From assembly GCA_963733105.1 (NCBI GenBank), contig CAVTCB010000016.1, positions 1 to 64,000 on the forward strand: 64,000 nucleotides of DNA, given 5' to 3'. Source of the DNA: JAFAYN01 sp963733105 (GTDB lineage Bacteria > Gemmatimonadota > Gemmatimonadetes > Longimicrobiales > Longimicrobiaceae). The position numbers and the translations under genes are program-made. The notes under the pieces were generated by a model. The model made no database searches and had not been told where the DNA came from. It worked only from the letters and a program-made list of their open reading frames with translations. This document shows positions 1-8,874 of this stretch, piece by piece; the stretch's first letter is position 1; each line of letters starts with the position of its first letter.

Positions 1-257
1 CTCGGCGTCGTAGGCGAAGCGCACCTCGGTGCGCTGCATGGCGGGCTCCCCTCCCGCGGGTCCTGCTGCGTGAAGCCCGTGGCGGGGGCGGGGGAGGCCC
101 AGCACGGCCTCGTCCAGCTTCCCGTCCAGCACCACCGGGACGGTGCGCTCCACGGCCTGCACGGAGAGGTTCTGCGGGTGCCCGGAGCCGCCGCTCCCTG
201 CGCGGGGAGCGGCGCGGCCGCGGCCAGCAGGGCGAGCGCGGTGAGACCGGCGCGCAT
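1..257 (-). CDS. N-terminus of a secreted DUF5916/CBM9-like protein (partial, frameshifted)
   Basis: Reading leftward from the ATG at 257, the product opens with a signal peptide (MRAGLTALALLAAAAPL). The frame then breaks, but the other frames continue a recognisable protein: VVLDGKLDEAV, then TGFTQQDPREG, then QRTEVRFAYDAE at the window edge. The order 'VDGxLDEAV ... QxxPxEGxPA ... RTEVRxxYD' is typical of the CBM9-like N-terminal domain of DUF5916-type exported proteins (family knowledge). At least three single-base indels fall within 257 nt. The start lies 2 nt after the stop of the upstream gene (260-1106), so it is the distal gene of the sigma-factor operon. The gene runs off the window. 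Confidence 0.6.
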   Translation of the reverse strand, partial: MRAGLTALALLAAAAPLPAQGAAAPGTRRTSPCRPWSAPSRWCWTGSWTRPCWASPAPATGFTQQDPREGSPPCSAPRCASPTTP

Positions 258-259
258 GC

Positions 260-1106
260 TCAGCGGCTCGCGCGGCGGACCGACACGCCCCCGTTGGTGG
301 TCACCGCGCGCACCCGCGGCCCCCCGGAGCCGAGCCGGGTCCGCACCGTCTGCCCCGAGCGGTACCCCTCGGGGAGCGGGACGTCCAGGTTCAGGCGCCC
401 GTTGGTGGTCCCCACCTCCAGGTCGGCGGAGTAGTCGCGCGGGAGGGTGACCCTGATCCCGCCGTTGGAGGTCTCCGCGTCCAGCCCTCTCCCCGTTGAA
501 CCGGCCCCCCTCCAGCTCCACGTTGATCCCCCCGTTGGAGGTGCGGGCCTGGATCGCCCCGCCCACGCGCCGGAGCGAGACGCCGCCGTTGGAGCTGCGC
601 AGCGTCATCCGCCCGCGCACGTCCTGCACCGACACCCCGCCGTTGCTGGTGGTGACCGACACGTCCTGCTGGCGCGGGGCCTGGATGTCGTGGCTCACCG
701 ACCACCCGGTCCCCCGCTCCCGCTCCGGCCCCTCGACGCTCACCCTCCCGTTCCCCACCTGGACGGCCACGCGGCGCGCCAGCGCCTGCGCCGCGGCCTC
801 GGTGCGGGCGTACGCCTGGATGCGGGAGGACACCCGGACCTCGGCCACGTCGCCGCCGCGCACCGACGCCCCGCCGTTCTCCGACTCCACCCGGATGGAG
901 CCGGTGGGGCGCATGGTGGCGGTGCGGACCTCGCAGAACACGGCGCGCTCGCGGTCGCCGCGGTCGCGGCGGCAGCTCTCCAGCCACTCGGCGTCGCTGC
1001 GCTGCGCGGCGGCGGGGGAGGCGAGGACGGCCAGGGCGGGGAGGAGCGCGGCGGCGGCGAGGAGCGGGGCGAGGCCCGCGGACTTCCGGGTGGGGACGGT
1101 CTGCAT
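260..1106 (-). CDS. Secreted beta-strand-repeat (DUF4097-like adhesin) protein, one frameshift
   Basis: The ATG at 1106 is followed by a signal peptide ending ASPAAAQ, then an N-terminal region with Cys residues (ESCRRDRGDRERAVFCEV). Next come repeated SNGGV/SNGGI units (TTSNGGVSVQDV, RSSNGGVSLRRV, RTSNGGINVELE), as in DUF4097-type beta-helix proteins of the periplasm or outer surface. The frame breaks near 496 inside 'NGExLDAETSNGGI' and resumes one frame over, ending VRRASR-stop at 260-262. This looks like a one-base sequence error, because both sides are well conserved in style. It sits 84 bp after a DUF4097 gene and 2 nt before the DUF5916-type gene. Function unknown beyond a surface or periplasmic structural role. 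Confidence 0.7.
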
Positions 1107-1190
1107 CGGAGTGCTCCGGATGGCGTGTGTGAGGATGGCGTGCGTGAAGGGCCCTGCGTGAGATCTGGACACTGCGGCGGACGGAAAGGT

Positions 1191-2090
1191 TTACTGGCGG
1201 CGCAGGCGGATGCTCCCGCTCACGGTGCGGGCGGTGATCTCCGCGCCGCCCGAGCCGCTGGAGAAGCGGAGCACCTCCACCTCCGAGCCGTTCCCCGGAG
1301 CGCCGCGGCTCCGGCCCCAGCTCGCTGAGGATCTCCCCGCCGCCCAGCGAGGTCAGCTCGAAGTCGGCGGCGACGTCGCGGGGGAGGCGCAGGTCGATCT
1401 CGCCGCTGCTGGTCTCGAAGCGGAGCGAGCCGTCGCGGGGGACGCTCCCGGCGAAGCGGGTGCGCCCGGCGGTGCTGCGGAGCGTCCCGCGGCGCACGCC
1501 GCGGCTGGTCACGTCGATGTCGCCGGTGACGGTGACCAGCTCCACGAAGCCCACGGCGCGGGGGACGAAGATGTCGCCGCTCATGGTCTTCACGCGGAGG
1601 CTGGCGGTGCTCCCCTTCAGCTCGAAGCGCCCGCTGAGCCCCTCCGCGCTCACCATGCGCGGGTTCCCGGTGATGCGGAAGTCGCCCGTGGTGGACTCCA
1701 GGTCCACGGCGCCGGTGACCCCCGTCACCTCCACGTCGCCGGTCGCCGTCGCCACGTCCACCCGGCTCCCGGCGGGGACGCGCACCTCCACGGGCTCGTG
1801 CCCGCTGATGCGGACGCGCGTCTCCCCCCGGCCGGAGGTGATCCGGACCGGGCCCTTCCCCTTGCGCTCGTCGGGATCGCGAGTGTCGCGGGAGAGGGCC
1901 ACCACCTCGTCGCGGCCCCACCCCACCACGCGCACCCGGCCGTTCCCGGCGCGCACGGTGCATCCGTCCCGTCGCGGGTGGCGTCGGCCCGCCAGGAGAC
2001 CACCTCCTGCGCCTCCCCGGGCCCCGCTGCGGCGGGGAGGAGGGCCAGGGCGAGGGCGAACGCTGCGGATCTCGCGGATCTCATCGTCAT
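1191..2090 (-). CDS. DUF4097 family secreted beta-strand repeat protein (two frameshifts)
   Basis: Starts at the ATG at 2090 with a signal peptide (ALALALLPAAAGPGEAQ). After a frameshift near 1962 it continues VRAGNGRVRVVGWGRDEV and a run of short beta-turn repeats such as TGDVEVTGVTGAV, TTGDFRITG, SGDIFVPRAV, TGDIDVTSRG and SSGEIDLRLP, the DUF4097 signature. A second frameshift near 1300 precedes the C-terminus (ITARTVSGSIRLRRQ), ending at the stop 1191-1193. It lies 7 nt downstream of the anti-sigma factor and is likely a regulon member of that sigma/anti-sigma pair, a common arrangement in high-GC environmental bacteria (inference). Confidence 0.75.
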
Positions 2091-2097
2091 CTCTGTG

Positions 2098-2763
2098 TCA
2101 GGTCTGAGCCGAGAGGCGCACCGCGCGCTCCAGCACGTCGATCTTGTCGCGGTAGGTGGCGTCCAGCACGTGGGGGAGCTCCGCGCTCGCGGGGTCCCTC
2201 GCCAGCGCCGAGCGCGCTTCGCGGATGGCGGCGTCGATGGTGCGGAGGTTGTCCTCGATCACCCGCAGCGTCTCGGGGGAGAGGCGGTCGCGCCCGGCGT
2301 GCAGCGCCGCCTCCAGGTCGGCCGCGGTGGCCGCGTACCCGGCCTCGGCGCGGCGGAAGTCCACCATCGCCGCCTGCGTCTCGGGGACCACCGGCCGCAC
2401 CGTCACCGGCGCCAGCGTCGCCTCCCCGGCCGGCGCGCGCAGCAGCGCCGCCGTGATCCCGGAGGAGAGCGCCGCCACCACCACCGCCGCGGCGATCCCC
2501 CAGCGGGCTCCCCACGGCGCCGCCCGCCCGATCCGGGGGATCTCCACCGTCTCCTCCCGCACCGCCTCCCACACCTCCGGGGGCGGGGCGATCTCGCGGG
2601 GGAGGCCGGCCACGTGGCGGAGGAGGTCGCGCAGACCCTCCACCTCCGCCCGGCACGCCGTGCAGGCCGCCAGGTGGGCCTCCACCCCGGCGCGCTCCGG
2701 GGCGGTGAGCTCCCCGTCCACGTAGTCGTTCAGCCGCTCTTCCGTCGGATGTATCGTGATCAT
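2098..2763 (-). CDS. Zinc-finger anti-sigma factor
   Basis: 221 aa. The N-terminal zinc-binding anti-sigma motif is visible as H-x3-C-x2-C (HLAACTACRAEV) after EERLNDYVDGELTAPER. One transmembrane helix follows (about residues 85-110, WGIAAAVVVAALSSGITAALL), then a periplasmic part with coiled-coil-like helices. The start ATG (2763-2761) overlaps the sigma factor stop as ATGA, indicating translational coupling. It should bind and restrain the adjacent ECF sigma factor at the inner membrane until a signal arrives; the signal itself is not evident. Confidence 0.88.
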   Translation of the reverse strand: MITIHPTEERLNDYVDGELTAPERAGVEAHLAACTACRAEVEGLRDLLRHVAGLPREIAPPPEVWEAVREETVEIPRIGRAAPWGARWGIAAAVVVAALSSGITAALLRAPAGEATLAPVTVRPVVPETQAAMVDFRRAEAGYAATAADLEAALHAGRDRLSPETLRVIEDNLRTIDAAIREARSALARDPASAELPHVLDATYRDKIDVLERAVRLSAQT

Positions 2764-3277
2764 CGGTCGATCGCCTCCCTGAGGAGCCTGCGCGCCGGTG
2801 GAGCTGCGCCTTCGCCGTCCCCACCGCGATACCCGTCATCCGCGAGATCTCCTCGTGCTTGTATCCTTCCACGTCGTGGAGCACGAACACCGTCCGCGCC
2901 CCCTCCGGGAGCCCCGCGATGGCCCGCTCCAGCGCGATGCGCATCTCCGGGCTCCCCTTCGCCGTCCCCGGCCTCTCGTACCGCTCCGGCTCCTCCACCG
3001 TGTCCACCCGGGCGCGGCGGCGCTTGTCGGAGCGGACCGCGTTGAGCACCAGGTTCACCGTGATGCGGCGCAGCCACCCCGCGACCTCGCCGTCGCCCCG
3101 GAACGACTCCAGCTTCCGCCAGGCGCGGACGAACACGTCCTGCGTCAGCTCGGCGGCGCGGCCGGAGTCGCCGGTCATGCGCAGGCAGAGCGCGTAGACC
3201 CGGCCGGAGTTGTCCCGGTAGATCCGCTCGAAGCTCTGCGGGTCCGCTGTGGCGGCGGGGCGGGGGCCGGGGCTCAC
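2760..3277 (-). CDS. ECF RNA polymerase sigma factor (one frameshift)
   Basis: Sigma-70 region 2 is clear (FERIYRDNSGRVYALCLRM, ELTQDVFVRAWRKLESF, WLRRITVNLVLNAVRS), and region 4 follows (ALERAIAGLPEGARTVFVLH, EGYKHEEISRMTGIAVGTAK). The frame breaks near 2793 at 'AQLHR'; the expected end (RRLLREAIDR, stop 2760-2762) lies in another frame and one missing G explains it. No ATG fits well. I chose the GTG at 3277, which starts VSPGPRP; a GAGGA stretch lies immediately before it, so the start is uncertain. It heads the minus-strand operon with the anti-sigma and DUF4097 genes. Confidence 0.82.
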
Positions 3278-3403
3278 TCCTCGTTCGGTCGGCGGGGGGG
3301 CGACGGCGTGGATGGCAGTGGACCGGTCGCGGTGGACGTCGTCGTGCTGCTGCTTCCGGTCACAAGGACACCGGGTGGTGCGGGATGGTTTGAATCTCGT
3401 GGC

Positions 3404-3535
3404 GGGGCCGCTCCGGAGCCCGGACGAAACTACCGTCCGGTCTCCTGCGCGGGGGCGGTGAGCCTCGCGAAACGGCCCGCGAGTCTCCCCGCCCCGGAGG
3501 GAGACAGCCGAAACTGCCCGGCTGTCTCCCTCCGA
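3404..3535 (-). repeat. Triple tandem hairpin element, copy A1
   Basis: On the minus strand three consecutive hairpins share one plan: GAGAC, a 5-6 bp stem arm, a loop ending GTTT, the complementary arm, then GGCTC (GTCTC in the first). The stem arms are AGCCG/CGGCT, TCGCG/CGCGA and CGGAC/GTCCG, so each hairpin has a different but self-complementary stem. Outer flanks also pair (GGAGG/CCTCC; GGGGCGG/CCGCCCC). A second copy with changed but still paired stems lies at 27216-27340. No ORF is conserved through it. Confidence 0.8.
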
Positions 3536-3820
3536 CAAGATCATAGGGGTACTGCGGAAACTGCAACGACCAACGACGGGCGGCACCTTCGCGTCGCCCG
3601 TCGCTCGCCCGTGCCGGGGCGCCGCCGTGGGTGTGAAACCCACGGCTATGAACCACAGGCGTCCTGCGGACGCGGTTCCGTCCGCCAGGACGGCTGCTGT
3701 TGCCAGCCGGTGGTTTCATACCACCGGCGGTGCCGCCGACACAGCGGGGACGGCCCCTGCGCGCCGCTCCGTCGCCCGTCGTTGCCGGCTGTCCCCCTGT
3801 TCCCTGTCCCTGTCCCCTAC
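3536..3820. repeat. Composite repeat C, copy C1, interrupted by an insertion
   Basis: After the triple hairpin comes sequence (GACAAGATCATAGGGGTAC ... CAACGACGGGCGGCACC) that matches the reverse complement of the region near 47780-47850. It then continues at 3777-3820 with GTTGCCGGCTGTCCCCC and a TTCCCTGTCCCTGTCCCCT tract. If 3604-3769 plus one 12-bp repeat is removed, the arms ACGACGGGCG and CGCCCGTCGT form one hairpin, as in the intact copy at 54978-55014. So C1 is a C element split at the base of its hairpin. Confidence 0.65.
3604..3769. mobile_element. REP-doublet (BIME)-like insertion bounded by 12-bp direct repeats
   Basis: The block contains two perfect 9-bp hairpins in inverted orientation: 3624-3646 (arm GCCGTGGGT, loop GTGAA) and 3706-3728 (arm GCCGGTGGT, loop TTCAT, i.e. 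ATGAA on the other strand). A third hairpin between them has arms around CGTCCTG/CAGGACG. Exact 12-bp direct repeats CGTCGCCCGTCG flank it (3592-3603 and 3770-3781), like a target-site duplication. It has no coding capacity, so it would need a transposase elsewhere (inference). Confidence 0.55.
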
Positions 3821-3895
3821 ACGTACACTTCCGTCCGCCCCCGACCGAAGTCGTGCTCCGTCACCACGTGCTTGCCCACGTCTGCCTCCCCGGTT

Positions 3896-5370
3896 TCAGG
3901 ACGAACAGCTCACCACCAGCCGCCGGCCCCACTCCGGCGGGGGCCCGGCCAGGCGCTCCATCCCGGGGTGCTCGGCGAAGGGGTCGCGCAGCACCCGCAG
4001 CAGCGCCTCGATCTCCGAAGCGTCGCGCCGCTCCTCGGCCGCCTCGATGGCGGCCTGCGCCAGGTAGTCGCGCAGCACGTACTTGGGGTTGACGCGGTCC
4101 ATCCGCGCGCGGCGCTCCGCGTCGCCGCTCCCCTCGGCCCGGAGGCGGCCGCGGTAGCGCGCGGCCCACGCCTCCCACCCCGCCGCGTCCGGGAAGCGGT
4201 CGCGGAGCGGCGCGTCGTCCTCCCCCTCGCCGGTGCGGAAGCCGCCCAGCGCGCGGAAGAAGCCCGTGTGGTCCACGGAATTGGCCGCCAGCAGGGCGGA
4301 AAGGTCGTCCACAGCTCCCCGTCGTCCTCGCGGTCGCGGGCCAGCCCCAGCTTGGCGCGCACGCGCCGGGCGTGCTCCTCCGCGTACGCGCCCTCGTAGG
4401 CGTCGAGCGCCGCCACCGCCTCGTCGTGCGTCATCGGCGGGAGGAGGGCGCCGGCCAGCCGGGTGCAGTTCCAGAGCCCCACCGCGGGCTGCTGGTCGAA
4501 GGCGTAGCGCCCCCCCGGGTCGGAGTGGTTGGGGAGGAAGCGGGGGTCGTGGTCGTCCAGGAAGCCGAAGGGGCCGTAGTCGATGGTGAGCCCCAGGACG
4601 GACATGTTGTCCGTGTTCATCACCCCGTGCGCGAACCCCACCGCCTGCCACATCGCCATGAGCCGCGCGGTGCGCTCCACCACCTCGCGGAGCAGGCGCG
4701 GGAAGCGGTCCCTCCCCCTCAATCTGCGGGAAGTGGTGGCGGACCACGTGGTCCGCCAGCGTCCGCAGCGCCTCGTGCCACCCGCGGAAGGCCAGCACCT
4801 CGAAGGTGCCGAAGCGGACGTGCGTGGGCGCCATGCGCAGCAGCGCGGCCGCGGCCTCCACGGTCTCGCGCTGCACCGGCTCCTCGCTCCCCACCACGCA
4901 CAGGGCGCGGGTGGTGGGGATTCCCAGCCCGTGCACGGCCTCGCTCCCCAGGTACTCGCGGATGGCGGAGCGGAGCACCGAGCGCCCGTCGAAGCCGCGG
5001 GAGAAGGGCGTCGGCCCCGACCCTTGAGCTGCAGGTCCCACCGCTCCCCGCGCCCGTTCACCGCCTCCCCCAGGAGGATGGCCCGCCCGTCGCCCAGCTG
5101 CGGCACCCAGCTGCCGAACTGGTGCCCCGCGTACAGCGCCGCCAGCGGGTCCGCGCCGGGGAGGAGCTTCCCGCCGCCGAAGAAGTCCGCGAAGTCCGGG
5201 CGCTCCGCCTCCGCCGGGTCCAGGTCGATCAGCTCCGCCGCGTCGGGGTTGAAGCTCACCAGCCAGGGGCGGGCGAGCGGGGTGGGGCGCACGCGCGCGA
5301 ACAGCTCCCCCGGGAGGCGGGCGTAGGAGTTGTCGAAGCGCAGCTCCTCCAGGCGAAGCAGTTCGGTCAC
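3896..5370 (-). CDS. selO: Protein adenylyltransferase SelO (YdiU family), three frameshifts
   Basis: SelO-family pseudokinase that transfers AMP to protein hydroxyl groups (family knowledge). Recognisable segments in order: FDNSYARLPGELFARV, VSFNPDAAELIDLD, ALYAGHQFGSWVPQLGDGRA, LRSAIREYLGSEAVHGLGIP, VLAFRGWHEALRTLADHVV, GFAHGVMNTDNMSVLGLTID, and a C-terminus ending EWGRRLVVSCSS. These lie in different frames, with switches near 5025 (lost G), 4722 (extra G) and 4308 (lost base), all in G/C runs. The start is GTG at 5370, preceded by GGAG. The length of about 490 aa is normal for the family. It lacks the C-terminal selenocysteine context; the product ends SCSS. Confidence 0.85.
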
Positions 5371-5568
5371 GGGCGTCTCCGGTCGCGCGGAACGGACGGT
5401 GTATCGTATCCGAATGTTCCCGTGCAAGCACGCTCCGTACCAGTGGCTTGCGATGGTGCATGGGGGCAGGAAAGATCCCGTGGCTCCACTGCCCCCCGGG
5501 GCCGTCCTGGCGCGGTACGTGCCTTCGTCTCCGCTGCTCCTCGACCTCTCGAACCGGCCCGGCACCCG

Positions 5569-7714
5569 ATGCAACAGGTCTTCACGGCGGCGTCGCACCA
5601 CGAGGTGCTCGTCCTCCTCGTCCAGGTGGCGCTCCTCCTCTTCGCCGCGCGCGCGCTGGGGGAAGTGGCGCAGCGCCTGGGCCAGCCCGCGGTGGTGGGG
5701 GAGATCCTCGCGGGGATCGTGCTGGGCCCCTCGCTGCTCAGCGGCTTCTTCCCCCTGCTGGGGGAGTGGATCGTCCCCCACACCCCCACGCAGGGCTACC
5801 TGCTGGAGGTGGTGGCGCTGTTCGGGGCCATGTTCCTCCTCCTGGTCACCGGGCTGGAGACCGACCTGGGGCTGATCCGGCGGCAGGCGCGCACCGCCCT
5901 GGGGGCGTCGCTGGGGGGGATCGTGGTCCCCTTCGCCACCGGCTACGCCCTGGGCGCCTGGATTCCCGACGTGCTCCTGGCCGACCCGGACCGGCGGATG
6001 GTGTTCGCGCTCTTCCTGGCCACCGCCATGTCCATCTCGGCCATCCCGGTGATCGCCAAGGTCCTCATGGACCTGAAGCTGATGCGGCGCGACGTGGGGC
6101 AGACCATCATCGCCGCGGGGATGACCGACGACGCCGTCGGGTGGATGCTCCTTTCCGTGGTGACTGGGCTGGCGCGGAGCGGCGAGGTCACCGGCCCGGG
6201 GTGGCCTGGTCGGTGGGGAAGGTGCTGGTGTTCATGGCGGCCAGCTTCACCGTGGGGCGGTGGATCGTGCGGCGCTCGCTCGACTGGGTGCAGGACCGCG
6301 CCGTGAGCCCGCACCGCATCCTTTCCCTGGTGGTGGTGCTCACCTTCGCCTGGGGGGCCGTGTCGCAGGGACTGGGGCTGGAGGCCATGCTCGGGGCCTT
6401 CGTCATGGGGATCCTCTTCGGGCAGCTCCCGAGGCTCCCCGGCGAGGTGTTCCACAGCGTGGAGCGGATCGCCATGGGGATCTTCGCCCCCGTCTTCTTC
6501 GCCGTGGCGGGGCTCAAGGTGAACGTGCGCAGCCTCATGGAGCCGCGGCTCATCGGGATCGCGCTGCTGGTGGTCCTGGTGGCGAGCCTGGGGAAGGTGG
6601 TGGGGGGGTACGCCGGGGCGCGGCTGCTGGGGGGGCGCGACCACTGGACCGCGCTCTCCTTCGGGATGGGGATGAACGCGCGCGGGGCCATGGAGATCAT
6701 CATCGCCACCATCGGCCTGTCGCTGGGAATCCTCTCGCAGGACATGTTTTCCATCGTGGTGGTGATGGCCATCGCCACCTCTCTCATGGCCCCGCCCGCG
6801 CTCCGCTGGACGCTGTCCCGGGTGCAGCCCGAGGCGCAGGAGCTGGAGCGCCTGCGGCGCGAGGAGCTGGCGGAGGGGAGCCTCCTGGGCCGGGCCCGGC
6901 GCGTCCTCCTCCCGGTGCGCTGCGTGGAGCGGGAGCGCCGCGCCCTCTTCCAGCTGGAGGGGCACCTCCTGGAGCAGATGCGCCTGCAGGGGCCGGTGGC
7001 GCTCACGCTCTTCACCGTCCCGGAGGGGTGCGACCGCGACACGGCCGAGCGCTTCCTGGAGCGCGCCGCCCGGTCGTTCTCCGGCGTGGAGGTGACGCGC
7101 AAGGTGGTTGAGGGGGCGAGGTGGCGGACCGCGTCCTGGAGGAGGCGCGGAGGGACTACGACCTGCTGATCCTGGGGGCGCCGGAGGACGGGGCCGCGGA
7201 GGAGATCTTCGACCCCACCGTGGACTACCTGATCCGGGTGGCGCCCTGCCCCACCCTGGTGGTGAAGGGGCGGGTGGGGGACTACAACTGGCCCCCCCAC
7301 CGCATCCTGGTCCCCACCAACGGCTCGGCGGCCGCGCGCCAGGCGGCGAGCGTGGCCTTCACCCTGGCCGCCGCGGACGGGACCGAGGTGACGGTGCTGA
7401 ACGTGGTGGGGCGGGGGACGCGCGGGCTGGACGTGGAGGGGGAGGCCCACCGCCGGCAGGTGCAGAACGCGCGCTCCATCGTGGACGAGCTGTGCCGGAT
7501 GGGGGAGGCCATGGGGATCCGCACGCACACCTCGGTGCGGGTGGGCGTGTCGCCCGAGGAGGCGGTGCTGGAGATGGGGGGGCAGGAGGAGTACGACATG
7601 ATCGTGCTGGGGACCGACCTGCGCACCGGCTCGGACCGGCTCTTCCTGGGGCCGCGCGTGGAGCGGATCCTGAACCACGCTCCGTGTCCGGTCGTGGTGG
7701 TGAACGCTTCCTGA
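5569..7714 (+). CDS. CPA2 cation:proton antiporter with C-terminal Usp domains (two frameshifts)
   Basis: The N-terminal two thirds is a Kef/CPA2-type membrane antiporter with many hydrophobic helices (VLVLLVQVALLLFAARAL, AVVGEILAGIVLGPSLLSG, AMSISAIPVIAKVL, GMNARGAMEIIIATIGL). The C-terminal part holds two universal-stress-protein domains; the second ends DMIVLGTDLRTGSDRLFLG and CPVVVVNAS, the usual Usp nucleotide-binding end. The frame shifts near 6198 (GGGG where GGGGG is expected) and near 7117. Start ATG 5569. It is divergent from selO. Likely role: K+/Na+-H+ exchange at the inner membrane, possibly gated by nucleotide binding to the Usp part (inference). Confidence 0.85.
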
Positions 7715-7728
7715 TCTTTTGAAGGGTG

Positions 7729-7866
7729 GGGTTCGGGCGTGCCCCCGCTGGCGCCGGGGTCGGGCTGCGGCTCCGTAGGGAACGATACAACCGTTGCCCA
7801 ACGGAGTCGAGCCCCGCGCAAACTGCGCGCGGGTCTCGCCCCTCCGGGCTCGCATCCCTCACGCAA
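7729..7866 (+). repeat. Structured 3'-UTR-type repeat, copy B1
   Basis: One of five copies of a repeat of about 130 bp. Read on the plus strand it begins GGTTCGGGCGTGCCCCC about 15 nt after the antiporter stop and ends CGCATCCCTCACGCAAC. It contains the T-T-mismatched hairpin with arm CTCCGTAGGGAACG and the GAGCC/GTCTC hairpin with a GCGCGG/CCGCGC stem. A downstream extension (7866-7935) adds AACTGCTTTCCGTGC and a CCCCTCCCCC/GGGGGAGGGG hairpin, also seen beside copies B2 and B5. Confidence 0.8.
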
Positions 7867-7951
7867 CTGCTTTCCGTGCTGGTAGTTCTGTCGTTGTCGT
7901 GCACCCCTCCCCCCTTGCGGGGGAGGGGTACCCGAAACGGAGGAGATGAGG

Positions 7952-8872
7952 ATGGAGGCCGTCTACCACACGCTGGACGTGTTCACGGACCGGGTGTTCG
8001 GCGGGAACCCGCTCGCCGTCTTCCCGGACGCGCGGGGGATCGCGCCGGAGCGGATGCAGCGGATCGCGCGGGAGCTGAACCTGTCGGAGACCGTGTTCGT
8101 CCTCCCCCCGGAGGACCCGGGGCACACGCGCCGGCTGCGGATCTTCACCCCCGCGGCCGAGCTCCCCTTCGCGGGGCACCCCACGGTGGGGACGGCGTTC
8201 CTCCTGGCGTCGCTGGGCCAGGTCCCGCTGGAGGGCGACGAGACGGCGATCGTGTTCGAGGAGGGGGTGGGGCCCGTCCCGGTGCGGATCTTCGCGCGCG
8301 GGGGCGAGCCCGTGGGGGCGCAGCTCACGGCGGCGAAGCTCCCGGAGCACGGCCCCCCGCCCCCGCCGCGCGGGGAGCTGGCCGCGGTGCTCGGGCTGGC
8401 GGAGGACGACCTGCCGGACGGGGAGTGGGCGCCCGGCGGGGTGTCGTGCGGCGTCCCCTTCCTCTACGTCCCGGTGCGCGACCGGGCGGCGCTGGGGCGC
8501 GCGCGGGTGGACCTGGCCCGCTGGGAGGCGACGCTGGCGGGGTGGTGGGCCCCGCACCTGTTCGTGTTCTCGCGCGACCCCGAGCTGCCGGGCTCCGACG
8601 TGCGGGCGCGGATGTTCGCTCCGTCCATGGGGATCGCGGAGGACCCGGCCACCGGGGGCGCGGCCGTGGCGCTGGCCGGCTACCTGGCCGCGCGCTCGCC
8701 CCAGCGGGAGGGGACGCTGCGCTGGACGGTGGAGCAGGGGTGGGAGATGGGGCGCCCCAGCATCCTGCGCGTGGAGGCCGACGTCCGGGGCGGGGAGGTG
8801 ACGGCGGTCCGCGTCGGCGGCGGCGCGGTGCGGGTGGCGGAGGGGCGGATGCGCATCCCCGACGGCGCGTAG
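7952..8872 (+). CDS. PhzF family isomerase/epimerase-like protein
   Basis: About 306 aa, normal for PhzF. Visible family signatures: VYHTLDVFTDRVFGGNPLAV at the N-terminus, ARELNLSETVFVLPP (with the conserved catalytic-region Glu), RIFTPAAELPFAGHPTVGTA, and EDPATGGAAVALAGYLA near the C-terminus. The ATG at 7952 is preferred over 7946 because GGAGGAG lies 6 nt before it. It is convergent with the pentapeptide gene, whose stop is 2 nt away. The substrate cannot be told from sequence; the family includes phenazine and other small-molecule isomerases. Confidence 0.88.
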   Translation: MEAVYHTLDVFTDRVFGGNPLAVFPDARGIAPERMQRIARELNLSETVFVLPPEDPGHTRRLRIFTPAAELPFAGHPTVGTAFLLASLGQVPLEGDETAIVFEEGVGPVPVRIFARGGEPVGAQLTAAKLPEHGPPPPPRGELAAVLGLAEDDLPDGEWAPGGVSCGVPFLYVPVRDRAALGRARVDLARWEATLAGWWAPHLFVFSRDPELPGSDVRARMFAPSMGIAEDPATGGAAVALAGYLAARSPQREGTLRWTVEQGWEMGRPSILRVEADVRGGEVTAVRVGGGAVRVAEGRMRIPDGA

Positions 8873-8874
8873 GC

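Larger units (their letters stand above)
3278..3895. other. Repeat-filled intergenic region between selO and the sigma-factor operon
   Basis: No convincing gene. It holds, from left to right, sigma-proximal sequence, a triple-hairpin element (3404-3535), a composite repeat also seen near 47.8 kb, a hairpin-pair insertion flanked by 12-bp direct repeats (3592-3781), and a pyrimidine-rich CTGTCCCC/TTCCCT tract (3785-3820). The last 75 nt before the selO stop show nothing recognisable. Each part is listed separately. Confidence 0.7.

Noticed and set aside
447..1328. Long plus-strand open frames opposite the DUF4097-type genes
   Set aside because: They are Arg/Pro/Ala-rich shadow frames of high-GC DNA with no domain character; the minus-strand frames carry signal peptides and family repeats.
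3404..3535. Triple hairpin as an intrinsic terminator of selO
   Set aside because: No T run follows, it lies more than 350 nt from the stop, and it recurs elsewhere with conserved internal modules, so a repeat family fits better.
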